DNA of 64,000 nucleotides from positions 1,240,001 through 1,304,000 of the forward strand of contig CM062379.1 of the NCBI GenBank assembly GCA_031310005.1. Reading direction: 5' to 3'. Source of the stretch: Dactylellina haptotyla. Its lineage: Eukaryota; Ascomycota; Orbiliomycetes; Orbiliales; Orbiliaceae. Under the pieces are notes generated by a model, which had not been told where the DNA came from, searched no databases, and worked only from the letters and a program-made list of their open reading frames with translations. Numbering within the stretch: position 1 is the stretch's first letter; every line of letters starts with the position of its first letter. Positions 12,874 through 23,019 of the stretch are shown piece after piece. The translations under genes were made by a program, and so were the position numbers.

Positions 12874-14614
12874 ACAGTTTAATTTCTTCTTTCGGGTTTA
12901 AATATACTCATCAGAATTCGGCTAGATATCCGATAAGCAGCATGTCGCAAAATTTTATCACACTCCCTTGACTTCTTGTTTACATGTTTTTGAAGTTTTG
13001 TATATAATCTATAACCACAGACTAGTCACCACAAAATGGGAGGTCTCAAAGTTCTAGACCCTCAGAAGCTATGTGCCCTTCAAAGCCAAAAAATTTACAG
13101 GGCTTCCTACTGTTTGTTATATAGATGCCTCCAGTTTAAATTCAATTAGTTTTATCCCAAACTTCAATTTCTGCATAATTAATTCACCCCCGAAGCTTTA
13201 CAGCCACGCTGGGTTAATTAAAATCAACTTCCTTCCGATTTGAATCCGTTCCTGATAGAGTTAAATTGAAAATCCTGGCTATGAATACCGCATTGAGAAA
13301 TCATCCCCCCAGGAAGGATTGCAATGCCGATCAGGTACCAGGTTATCACCCGTTCGCTCTGATATACCGATAGTCAGTATCAAACGTCATTTAACGAGCA
13401 ACCAACGTGTTTCTCGATTTGATTGCGTAGAAGCCGAATTCTCCGGTCTGGTTCTTCAGGCAATCTCAGCCCTCTGTACCCACCCTTTCGAAATCGTATG
13501 GTCCGAATTTAGAAAATTACATAGCTGTGCCGCTCGGGGTGTTGTGGGTTTCTTTGCACTTTCACATTGCATGGCATGCACACCCGTTTCAAAGTTAGTC
13601 AACCCCAATACTATTTGATAATATTTTTCTTAATACCAAGCTTTAAAGCTCGTGACGCCGCAGCCTGATTTTCTGGGGGTCGGTAGCTGCTCCGTATTTT
13701 GACCTAATTCGGCTGCGGGTCGCGTACAACCCGTTTTAGCACCCGTGCAGGTGTGGGTCTTGCAGAGTGTTGCTTCTCGCTTCATCCGGGTGCGCGAGTG
13801 CGCCGCACATTCGACCTGGGCTGCCAGCTGCCTGAGGATCTATGACGATTGAACGGTCGATGAAGTAACTTGTATGCAAGGAGTACAGGTCGCTGCATAT
13901 GCTTTATGCTCGTTAGGAGAAAACTGGTTACCCGTTCGGACTCGCCAATTTTTTTCGCGTGCCCAGCAGCGAAATGTACTGTCAACAAGCTGTTGCGTGG
14001 CTGGGATCCTCGTACAACCTGCAACACCGCGCCCACTGCATCCGACAATGTCGAAGGTGGTGGAGTAAATTGGTCTCTAATATCGGGAATCCATCATTTA
14101 TAATGGAAGTCGAACCCATCAAGGCCTGGTTCAAAGAACGCCACTTAACTGCAAAACCGCTGGTTGAATCGTTAATAAGGACGGCTGAAGTCGCGAGTTC
14201 GAAGAAATGAGCAAATTCTGGAGAGGTTGAGTTACGGGCCAACCCTTGTGGGCCCGTGTTAAATTTGTGGTTTCTCCTACGACAACCCAGATTGGGAAAT
14301 GCACAAAGTCGATCGAGGTCATATATATAGCCAAAACAGTAAGCCCCCGGATGGAGCCCGCTGCAGTGCGAAGTCAGTGCACCCTAGTATCCTCCGTTTC
14401 TCTTCGGCGCATTATAGTCCAATTAGCTTACCTTCAGTGAATTGTATAAAATGACTTGCTTCAGGCGAGAAGAAGAATAAATAAAAAGGGCCTCGTCCTG
14501 ACAGCTTATCTAGAAGCGAGCAGTCGGCGCGCCTCCCGATCGAAACATTTTTAAAAGCAAATTTTCCCTCTGGAAAAGGGCATACATCGGTCGGAATTCA
14601 CGACACAATTCACG
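12874..14614. other. Intergenic stretch between secreted-protein genes
   Basis: No supportable gene is seen. Base composition changes inside the stretch: about 12,880-13,320 is AT-rich, while 13,640-14,120 is richer in G+C and full of short overlapping frames with no protein character. A small imperfect inverted repeat (7-bp arms ACGGGCC / GGCCCGT) lies near 14233-14257. Confidence 0.45.
14445..14451 (+). promoter_or_regulatory. Putative TATA box of the two-module secreted protein gene
   Basis: TATAAAA lies 164 bp before the ATG at 14615. A second A/T-rich element (AATAAATAAAAAG) follows near 14476-14488, so the actual start site is uncertain. Confidence 0.45.
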
Positions 14615-15738
14615 ATGAGACGAAATATCTTCACCTCAATCCTGGCCCTATTGGCAGGAGCCCAGCTAGCATTCGCCGCTGCCCCGTGCACGAAATGCAA
14701 TGCGGACAACTGTGCAAGACGTATCACCGGAAACTCTAACGCAGCTCCTATGACCCAGAGAGAAGCCGACTGTTCGAGTTTTATGAGAGTCACCAAGCAT
14801 GTCGGCACTGCTACAACAACAGTCTGGAGGACCGTTACCGTATGTGACTCTATCTACTTTTCGAGCGTAATGACAGATGTCTAATCCATCATTTCACACA
14901 ACAGGTCACTTTTACTGCAGGTGGTCAATATAATGCAAACAAAGAGAAAGTTAAGAGAGGTGCCACCCCGTGCACTGAGTATTATACACCAACATCTGTC
15001 CCAGAATACGCCACGCCATGCTCAGGGACATCCAGATACAGCTCTGCTTGTTCTTGTTGGGGTATCACTCTAAGCACCATTACTCAAGGAGGTTCCACCG
15101 TTAAAGTCACTTCCACCTCTACGGTAACTAGAACAGTGACACGAAGGCTAGGAAATTCAGGACCAGGGAATGGAGTTCAACCCCCGCCTGATTACGAGAC
15201 GACGCCAACGCCTGATCCTCCAAGCTGCTCTAATGGCCAACAATTATGCCATGGCACTTGTAAAAACGTCTTTGGAAGTGATACCAGCAACTGTGGAGCC
15301 TGTGGAGTGGAATGCGAAGAGGGTGCCACCTGCATTAATGGTGTGTGCACAGCACCAGCGTGCTTTGGTATCGAGCCATGGGACTGCACCGCTACCAGGA
15401 GAGACTGCAGGGGTAACATTGTCAATTCAACACGGCCAGATCTTCAACCGACCTGCTTCTGTTTGGAAGGCTTGAACGGAAGATCTTACTGCACGGCATT
15501 TGCGAACCTTCCTATCTGTGCCCAGGGTGTCATCTGCACCAAGGACTCTGATTGCGGAGATAAGGAAGTATGCGCGAAAATACCCTGCTGCAGCGAAGGT
15601 AACATTTGCGTGGCACCTCATGGAGGAGTCGAGAATGGGTCTGATACATGCTCCGATGGCGGACCGCTCACTATTCAACGATTCTTCAGAATGAAAGGAA
15701 AGCAGAAGAGATCCGCTATAGTGAGAGGGCAGCGTTGA
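14615..15738 (+). CDS. Secreted Cys- and Thr-rich two-module protein
   Basis: The protein has 352 residues in two exons, 14615-14839 and 14905-15738, and the intron falls exactly between codons. It opens with a signal peptide (cleavage likely near AFA-AAPC, residue 22). A short Cys-containing region follows, then a KR pair near residue 93. Next is a Tyr/Ser/Thr module with CTEYYTPTS and YSSACSCWGI, a motif I associate with many fungal secreted or wall proteins, followed by a TVT-rich stretch. After a Pro/Thr linker comes a second module dense in cysteine (from CSNGQQLCHGTCKNVF onward, including SNCGACGVEC and GATCINGVC) that resembles disulfide-stapled repeats of extracellular proteins. The basic tail ends MKGKQKRSAIVRGQR. 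I see no C-terminal membrane or GPI segment, so it is probably released or wall-bound. The molecular role is unknown. Confidence 0.75.
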
Positions 15739-17284
15739 GGAAACCCTCCGCCGCATATACGTTGATCCTGTATAATGTCTCCATGTACAAGTATTTTCAT
15801 GAAATTAATTTTCCATTATTATTCTCATTGTCCAGCGTTTTCTCATCGCGCCAGCCGGGCCGCGACTTTATTCTCGAGCTTGGTCAATTAATGTGTTGGG
15901 GCTGTTGGATATGGTCTATCGACCAAAAGAGGTGTCGACGAATTAACCATGTATATTAGATACTCTAAAGCCCTGGCAATATCAGAATTGGGCAGGCATA
16001 ACCTGTTTTCTCGAGGTTAATCCTTACCCGAGGTACCTAAGACAAGCCTTTCGATTAGAGAACACCTTCGTACCTGAAGCTCTAAATCACTCACTATAAT
16101 ATTCAATACTGGTATCCTATAATATTCATCTCGACGCTTATTCGAAAACTGCCTAAAACGGCTGGCCGCGTAATTCTATCGAGGGTCACTGAGGAAAGTC
16201 ACATCAGTACATCGTCATATTACCATATTGGTGCAAAATCTAATTCTCCGTCGACCCTCTACGTTAAACAGTAATACTTAATGGCACCACACCACATTTA
16301 ATCCTTGATACGGTGGAAAAGGTAGAAGAATTTCGGCTTTGGCACTTTCCACCTCACGTTACATTATGGATCACTACACGCCACTAATATGTCGGTCGCC
16401 TTGTATGACCTTTTCGAGCTAGAAATCTTTGAACAAAGGGGCTCAATAAATCGATTTGCGATTTGATGTCCGCTTTTGGATCCTAGAAAACGTGTTGTCT
16501 TTTAGTTTGTGGTGATAGACGGCACTTGTGTGGTTTCTGGGGTTAGCTCCACCTGCAAACGACACGGAGCAGGCATATCCATGATTTCACTGACGATTGA
16601 TAGGCGGAAGGGTTACATTTTAAACGGAAGGGTTAAATAAAGAAATTCTGGAGCCGGGCAATGGCTGGCGTCAGCCTTCCTCTCGTGATCGGGGAGAACG
16701 GCTTTTCGGCACAAGAGCTTGTTTTCAACAAGCGAGGAGTTAAGCTTCTGCAAGGGTTCGGGGTAGTATCAGCCATGTCAGTATTCGAGGATCGTCGCTG
16801 GTTTTGATAATGATTGGGTGTGGTATATGACGATGTCACCCATTTATCCATGGTCTGATAGCATTGTCTTTGCATGCTGTACTATTCAAGGAACCAGGTT
16901 GAGCCTTACAGATGGGACGAATATGGGGATCAGCGGGTACCTTTCCGAAGGTGCGAGGATATAAAGACAACGGCCTGGGAGGCTCTATCCTATGATTCAT
17001 TGCCCGTCAGATATACCCTCTGTGGAGCTTTTACCAAATACTTTTCTAATTCTCCGCTCTATATAAAAGTCGAGCCTTCCGTAGATATTACAATCAATAC
17101 TTCGATATTTTGAGAGAGTGTGTGACAACAAAATCCTACGAAAGGCAAGTCCTTATAAACTTCTATATACTGTTCTTACGATGCTCACCAAGATACCACT
17201 AAAAGATTAAGCTGTATGTTGAGCTAACTTTCAACCTCAATCTCAGTCTAACACACCCTTGTCGCCATAATATTACCCGAAATC
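15739..17284. other. Intergenic stretch with promoter at right end
   Basis: No gene-like frame is seen on either strand. The last 250 bp hold the TATA element and leader of the repeat protein gene. The remainder is moderately AT-rich with nothing I can name. Confidence 0.45.
17060..17068 (+). promoter_or_regulatory. TATA box of the five-repeat secreted protein gene
   Basis: TATATAAAA lies about 220 bp before the ATG at 17285, almost the same spacing as for the small peptide gene upstream. This similarity suggests, but does not prove, comparable promoter architecture for the two genes. Confidence 0.55.
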
Positions 17285-18031
17285 ATGCTCCTTAAGGCAG
17301 TTATTCCTACGGTCCTGCTATTTGGTGGCACGTTTGTGGCTGGAGCTGCCTGTCCGCAAGGTGGGCTATGCCAGACCTGCACCACTTATTCGACGCCAAT
17401 TTGCCCTGGATTTCCAGCATCAGTACTCTGTGGACCGTGCGGGACACCAATAGCTCATCCGCCATGTCCTACCCGTGCGCCCACTACCACCGCTACTACT
17501 ACCACCACCCATTGCACCACTTGCACCACGCTTTCGACTCCTCTGTGTCCTGGCGGAGTGGCTCCAGCAACCGTCTGCGGACCATGCGGCTATCCAATCC
17601 CAACGGTTGTGCCATGTCCTGCACCATGTACAACATGTACCACGCTCCCAACACCCGTCTGCCCAGGCGGGGTGGGACCCGCAACTTTGTGCGGACCCTG
17701 CGGTACTCCAATTAACACTCGAGTGCCATGTCCAATACAGCCACCGACAACTCCAACCATGACAACGGCATGTACCACCTGCAAAACGTTTGCAACACCG
17801 CTATGCAATGGTCTGGGACCTACGAAGTTGTGTGGCCCGTGCGGAACGCCAATTAATACTGTGATTCCATGCCCGATACAGCCGCCCACGACCACTACTA
17901 CCAAGGCATGCACAACCTGCAAAACCTATGCAACACCGCTCTGCTCTGGCCTGGGACCAAAGAGTCTGTGCGGTCCATGCGGAACACCAATTCCTAGCAT
18001 TATCGCATGCCCAGCGTTGCCTCCTACCTAA
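17285..18031 (+). CDS. Secreted protein of five tandem six-cysteine repeats
   Basis: This is a single-exon gene for 248 residues. A signal peptide (about residues 1-21, ending FVAGA-A) is followed by five repeats of about 34-36 residues, each fitting C-x2-C-x4-TP-x-C-x-G ... x-CGPCG-x-PI-x4-PCP. Repeats 1-3 carry CPG after the TP and repeats 4-5 carry CNG or CSG, so two sub-types are visible. The linkers between repeats 1-2, 3-4 and 4-5 are Thr/Pro-rich and likely O-mannosylated; repeats 2 and 3 are nearly joined. With 30 repeat cysteines plus one near the N-terminus, the mature protein should be heavily cross-linked and stable outside the cell. There is no membrane tail or GPI signal. I do not recognise the repeat as a named domain. 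A wall-bound or secreted adhesive or binding role is possible but not shown. Confidence 0.78.
   Translation: MLLKAVIPTVLLFGGTFVAGAACPQGGLCQTCTTYSTPICPGFPASVLCGPCGTPIAHPPCPTRAPTTTATTTTTHCTTCTTLSTPLCPGGVAPATVCGPCGYPIPTVVPCPAPCTTCTTLPTPVCPGGVGPATLCGPCGTPINTRVPCPIQPPTTPTMTTACTTCKTFATPLCNGLGPTKLCGPCGTPINTVIPCPIQPPTTTTTKACTTCKTYATPLCSGLGPKSLCGPCGTPIPSIIACPALPPT
17369..18013 (+). repeat. Five in-frame protein repeats (coding)
   Basis: The five units begin at the Cys codon of residue 29 and run to residue 243. The CGPCG-x-PI core is kept in every unit. Nucleotide identity is clearly lower than amino-acid identity around the cysteines, which suggests old duplications under selection rather than a fresh expansion. 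Units 4 and 5 are the most alike, with units 2 and 3 next. Confidence 0.75.
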
Positions 18032-19387
18032 GGGAGAATACCTTTTACCAATGTTAGAGCAACTCCGATAAGACTATACACATGTTGCTGTTGCGCCCGG
18101 TACCAAGTTGGAATGTTGGTGAGCTCTGTAGTTGCTGAGGATGTTGTGAGGATGAGAATGTTGGTTGCCTATTTAGCCTTAAGTGTAAGTCTGCTGCAGA
18201 ATTGCCAAATGTAGATACGAAATGCATATTATATAGTTACAATTATACATGCTTCCCCAGCATGAAAAGTGAGGTTGGAGGAGCGTCTGCATACGCATGT
18301 GTAATTACATGTAACCTGTGGTGTGGCTTAGTAATACCGCTTAGCCTAGCATGTGGAGTGTGACCTGACAGCTAAGTTTATCGATAGTGCCAGTACCGGC
18401 ACCCGCGAACCTGCTTCACGGTTCTGAGACCAGGTTTCTGCTTATACAATAATAATAGCAATACCGCCACTGAACCCGTCCGGCCCGGAAGGCACCAGCA
18501 ATATCGCATTAATAAGTGAACAAGCCGACGACGTTAAATTTTCACAGACGTACGTACGAGCCCACGTAGGCGTCGACCCGACAACGACAACGCGGAGTGG
18601 CGGCCGACGGCGGTGTTGGATTTTCGGCGTTGTGTTGATTGTTTTAGTTTGATGTTTTGCTCGTCTGCCCAGCAGCCACTTTCTCTCGCTGCGTCCTCTT
18701 CCTCTTCCTCTTCCTCCTTCCCACCCACTCCACCACCACCACCACCACCACCACCACCGCCAGAATACATCTCCATCGTCCGTCCATCCTTCCCGTCCCT
18801 CCTTGCCGTCAGCATCCTCCTCGCCCTCCTCTGCCTCAGGGACTAAGAACCCAACTGCCCACAGCCTGAGCATCTCGGAGCCCTCTCTCGGACCGCCTTC
18901 GATCCTTCCTACGGCATGCTACAACCTACTTTTCGAATAGTCGACTAAGCAGCTTTCAGGAGGACGATTACCCTCTCCAGCCGCCCCTCTACCGCAGCTG
19001 TGTGGCGTTGGTTCTTGGTTCCCTCCTCCTATTCCGGCTGCCAGCGTAAACGCTCCCTCACTAGCCAATACCATCCATCGTCTCGCCGAATCCTGCCTGG
19101 CCGAGGACCTCCTTTTCCATCAGCCGTATCCCCCCAAACTCTTCGACATTCTATTCACATCCGTTTTCCCCGAGCTGGTTCGCCACGACAACGGAACCGA
19201 AACGTTTCCACAAATCTCGAGTAAAATACAACATCCCCTGAACCCTCGTCAACTCTTCGCCCTCTCTACCTTCTACTTCAACAATACATCTTCTCCCCCG
19301 CCGTTCAAAACCGTCCAGTTCCGCTAGAAACTCTACTTTCTTCCCTCCGGCCATTTTGCTTATCAGGCCAACTTTTATCCCTTCGAA
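18032..19387. other. Intergenic stretch and C/T-rich leader of STS1
   Basis: The left part should be the 3' UTR of the repeat protein gene. From about 18,680 the plus strand becomes strongly pyrimidine-rich with a (CAC)9 microsatellite at 18731-18757. This is typical of a long fungal 5' leader and promoter for the gene starting at 19388. No independent gene is supported; the short frames are low-complexity translations of the repeats. Confidence 0.5.
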
Positions 19388-20372
19388 ATGAGCAACCCCT
19401 TCGCAGGCTTTGCTCCTAGACGGGTCTCCCCGAAGCCGATGGCTGCAGGTATGTTTAGTCCCTTCAAGCCTCTTCAAAATCAAGAATCAAATGTTATAAA
19501 CCAAAATAAATGCTTACACAAATTCAGTTGCCAAAAAGCGGAAGGCGAGCCCGACGGACGACGACTCGCAAGACAACTACGACCGGATGTCTGCATCCCC
19601 AACTGCCTCTCCCAACCTCGCTAACCGAAACATACCTGCCCAGCCAACACAATCTCGATCGATAAAACGAGCTAGAACGGCAGTCACAGGTCGTCCGCTA
19701 CCCCTTTCCCGACTCTTGGAAACCCTGGACTCGAACGGCTTGAAGGCGGTCCTGCGAACTTTGTGCGAGCGTCACCCACAACTCACAACTGAGATTTCGG
19801 CCGTGGCACCAAAACCAACCGTCACGAGCTCCCTCAATCTTCTCCACACTTACGAGAACAACATTCGTCAGTCGTTCCCGTACGGTGGAAACCCCGAAGG
19901 AGACTATGCATACAACCGAGTAAAAACGGCGCTGCTCGAGCTGCTGGATGCCCTGTCCGACTACACCCCTCACTTTCTCCCTCCAAACGAACCCTCGCTT
20001 TCCCACGGCCTTGAATTTTTGGATGGTGCGACATCTATAATCCACCGGTTGCCAACCTGGGAGAACCCGATACACAACCATCATAAAAATGTTGCGTACG
20101 AAGAAATATCAAAGGCTTGGATTCTCGTGTTGAAGGAAACAGCGAAACGGGGCGGTGGCATCAGTTTACAGTACGATGGTTGGGATAGTAAACTACATCG
20201 ACACAACGAACAATCTGGCGGCAGACTGGAGTTGGCTCTGCTCGAATTGCGGAATGCTCTGGGCTGGTTCAGCAATGACAACAACCAGTCGCTTCAGCAA
20301 ACCAGAACGGGAAACTCTCTCGGCTTCCGCATTGAAACATCTGGCGCTCCGGTCCCACTTCAAATCTGGTAA
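19388..20372 (+). CDS. STS1: Nuclear proteasome tethering factor STS1/Cut8
   Basis: Sts1 (Cut8 in fission yeast) tethers the 26S proteasome in the nucleus and supports degradation of cell-cycle regulators. The gene has two exons. Exon 1 encodes MSNPFAGFAPRRVSPKPMAA, a proline-rich N-terminus usual for filamentous-fungus members. A GTATGT intron follows. The second exon starts with a basic cluster (AKKRK) and another (SIKRAR), likely nuclear localisation signals. The conserved core begins PLPLSRLLETLDSNGLKAVL and continues through helical segments YAYNRVKTALLELLDALSDY and AYEEISKAWILVLKETAKRG to the TAA at 20370. About 305 residues in all, normal for filamentous ascomycetes. A long pyrimidine-rich leader precedes the start. 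Confidence 0.88.
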
Positions 20373-21258
20373 ACGATGCGAACTACCGAAGAAACAATTT
20401 TGATTTTTTGACAAATTTTTTTATCTTTGGATTTCGTGGGTTCGGTTGTTGGCAGTCTTGAACAGTAGGAAGTCTAATGAGGAACACAGAAACACACACG
20501 GAAACTTCCAGCCGCTCTTGTCCCCTCACGTATATTCCTTACCTTTCTATCCTTTCCCAGATCGTGTTTATGCATGTTCCCGCATTATAGTACCCGAAGC
20601 GTTCCAGTCGTTGTAAATTTTTTTCTCCCCTACCTGCATCGGACCTCCCTTCCCTCTCCCTCAGCGGTTGTTTTACTAGTAGCAGGCTCGTGTATCCTTT
20701 TTATGTCCACCGCTCTCGACGTCTATGGACAGTCCATTGTAGTTCTAATGATCACACACCCGGGTCAATATTCTTACCCCTCTATTAACGGCCATCCTAA
20801 CTCTACGTTTCCTACGTTTCCTTTTTTATTATTTTCATAACCAATGTCTGTTGAATGCCTTTTTTGTACTTTTACTCTCGGATTTCCGCTTTGTTTTTCC
20901 TTTTGCGTATCACGGGGGTTGAACTATTGGAGTATCAGGGTTTACCATATTAAGCTTTATTTCTAACTAAGCTTTATTTCTAACAAAAAATTATCTTTAC
21001 TTATTTTACTACTTATTTATTTATTTTCTTTCTATATATTTCGCCAATTGGCGCAGTACATTGTAAGACATATGGCTACCGGATATATATTGTATTAAGA
21101 ACCATACTTTTGGTATATATATTCTTTTTCATCCGCACAAGAAAGCTTTAAAGAGGGAATTGGAGGTGGTTTTCCTCTGGCCGCTTCCCTCCACCCCTTT
21201 TGTGGACACCACGCAACGCTGATTATTTGATCTCACGCATTATATTTTCGTCGACGGG

Positions 21259-21262
<4 letters not shown>

Positions 21263-21292
<30 letters not shown>
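21263..21292 (+). repeat. (AT)15 dinucleotide microsatellite
   Basis: Fifteen uninterrupted AT units end ten bases before the predicted start codon at 21302. Such tracts change length easily, so the spacing between promoter elements and the coding sequence may vary between strains. Confidence 0.9.
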
Positions 21293-21295
<3 letters not shown>

Positions 21296-21299
21296 TTAA
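21291..21299 (+). promoter_or_regulatory. Minimal upstream open reading frame (Met-Asn-stop)
   Basis: ATG AAT TAA begins inside the end of the AT tract and stops two bases before the ATG of the secreted-protein gene at 21302. If the transcript includes it, ribosomes would have to reinitiate immediately or scan past the first ATG. If transcription starts inside the tract it has no effect. Confidence 0.4.
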
Positions 21300-21301
21300 A
21301 G

Positions 21302-22615
21302 ATGTATACGAGCCTGCGATCCAATCTTGTAGGGCTTGGCGCCACCCTCCCAGTCCTACTCCTCTCCCTCCATCCGTCAGCCGTGTTCGCCTACGAGATC
21401 GCGTTCCATCCCTTCTGGCTAGCCCTCCGCGGGATCGAGCAGTTCCCCATACACTACCAAGTGTACCCCCGCTTCACCTGCAACGCAGTTCCCCTCGACG
21501 ATCTGGAACCGGATAGCGCCACGGTACAAAACGTGCTCGTCCGCACCGCCGCGGACGCATCTGGCCCGCCGAAAGTCATCGTTTTTTATCGCGCACCAGC
21601 TGATTTAGTGCGTGGTGTGTCGTCCCCCTGTGCGTTCCGGAACGGAGTCGCGGCTGCGTATTTCTCCAACGTGAAACCCTCACAGCAGGTGTTTTATGTG
21701 GAGGGAGACGGGCGGATAACGCATTTTAAGGAAATCGATGAGGGGATGCCGGAGTGGGGGAGGTTGGTGCGGCAGTTCAATATGGCGGAAGGGCAGGTGG
21801 TTTATAAGGATAATCTTGACGGGGAGTGGTTTGCCTACGGGGATACGGTGGATGTGCGTGATTTCGATGTGGACCTGGCGTATGCGAGTGACTTGGACTA
21901 TACGTTCCGCAGCGGCGACGATGATGATAGCAGGACGGTATCTACGGATGCGGGGTTGGATAGGAGCGGGGAGGAGTGGGATTTGGAGTTTACCGGGCCG
22001 TATCCTGTGAGTTTTGGACCGGGTTTAGAGCCGGACATACAGGTGCCGTACGGGACAAGATGGGCGCCCGGGCAAATGGTGCCGGATTGGGAGGTGTACA
22101 GACCAGATTACAGGGATTGGAGGAATTGGATGATCAGTGAGGGGAATTATAGGGGTTTGTCATCAGACTTTACGGATAGGTACCCTTATGATCAGCTGAG
22201 GAGGATGGGGTACTTGATTGACGAATCGAGGGAGATGGCGATGCGGCAGAGGAAGGCTGAAGTGCAGGAACTGGCTAGAGAGGCGGAGGGCGGGTATGAA
22301 CAAATGCGGGCTGCAGAGAGAGCTATCAGAGGCGGACCAGCTCTTGATTTGAATTCTGAGTATATGCAGAACCTATTCCGGATATCGACCCCGGATGGCG
22401 GTAGCCCGTCACTTGATCCACTGACTACATTGATGGATATTCGAATTGATGAGTTACAGGCAGGTGAAGTAGTAGCTAGCCCTAGTAATATCGCCGACTC
22501 TTCAGTTATGGAGCTTGAGGAAGAGCTTCCTCAAGATGGAAACCATATGCAGTCTCTTTTCGAAGACGTTCTCGGCCAGGACTCGAGGCCTGATCAACCA
22601 GACTCGAACTCGTAA
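21302..22615 (+). CDS. Predicted secreted protein of unknown family (437 aa)
   Basis: This is a single-exon gene. I start it at ATG 21302 because the following residues form a good signal peptide ending SAVFA-YE near residue 29. Earlier in-frame sequence is only the translated AT tract. The mature part has an N-terminal region with IAFHPFWLALRGIEQFPIHY, a few cysteines (CNAV and SSPCAF), a QQVFYVEGDG stretch that looks beta-rich, and an acidic middle. The C-terminal third is helical and charged (repeated Arg/Glu/Met, then DELQAGEV and MELEEELPQDG). No catalytic motif, membrane tail or GPI signal is visible. I do not recognise the family. The codon third positions and length argue for a real gene. 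It is convergent with the next gene on the minus strand. Confidence 0.7.
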   Translation: MYTSLRSNLVGLGATLPVLLLSLHPSAVFAYEIAFHPFWLALRGIEQFPIHYQVYPRFTCNAVPLDDLEPDSATVQNVLVRTAADASGPPKVIVFYRAPADLVRGVSSPCAFRNGVAAAYFSNVKPSQQVFYVEGDGRITHFKEIDEGMPEWGRLVRQFNMAEGQVVYKDNLDGEWFAYGDTVDVRDFDVDLAYASDLDYTFRSGDDDDSRTVSTDAGLDRSGEEWDLEFTGPYPVSFGPGLEPDIQVPYGTRWAPGQMVPDWEVYRPDYRDWRNWMISEGNYRGLSSDFTDRYPYDQLRRMGYLIDESREMAMRQRKAEVQELAREAEGGYEQMRAAERAIRGGPALDLNSEYMQNLFRISTPDGGSPSLDPLTTLMDIRIDELQAGEVVASPSNIADSSVMELEEELPQDGNHMQSLFEDVLGQDSRPDQPDSNS

Positions 22616-23019
22616 AAACGTTGGATTTTGTGTGTTGTCTGTTTTCAATAGCTTAACAGCAACTTGGAAATAGGCCTATTTAGGATGGACTTGATTGAGG
22701 CTGGAAACAAGACCAGAATAGATGCACGTCCATCTACTCTATAATAATATTTAAGTATATAACTTTATTTTGAGTACTTGGTTACTTTAGTAAACCTATA
22801 TTATTTAATTAATCTTCAAGCTTGCTCCGCTAGCGTCATGGCGAAATTGGTGTTAAAACGGAAAGCAGGCCTTAAGCAAAAATACAAAATACAAAAACTC
22901 CAATCCGCATCTCGCTCTACTTTCAAAAATCAAACCTCTTTTTGTTCAAAGCAAGAGGTAAAAGACTAAAAATACATCCGTTCTCTTTGTTGTACGCCAT
23001 TTTCTCAATGGAAATTAAT
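22616..23019. other. Convergent 3' region
   Basis: These 404 bp lie between the stop codons of two convergent genes, so they should hold both 3' UTRs and polyadenylation signals. They are AT-rich and no gene is supported. Confidence 0.55.

Larger units (their letters stand above)
20373..21301. promoter_or_regulatory. STS1 3' region and promoter of the next secreted-protein gene
   Basis: The left part is the probable STS1 3' UTR. From about 20,940 to 21,120 it is very AT-rich, with two copies of AAGCTTTATTTCTAAC (near 20953 and 20969). The stretch ends in an (AT)15 tract. No gene is supported. Confidence 0.45.

Noticed and set aside
13640-14250. G+C-richer patch as a relic transposon
   Set aside because: No terminal repeats, target duplication or transposase-like frame could be found.
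14233-14257. Inverted repeat with 7-bp arms as a terminator or operator
   Set aside because: Too short and imperfect to support a function in a fungal nuclear genome, where hairpin terminators are not expected.
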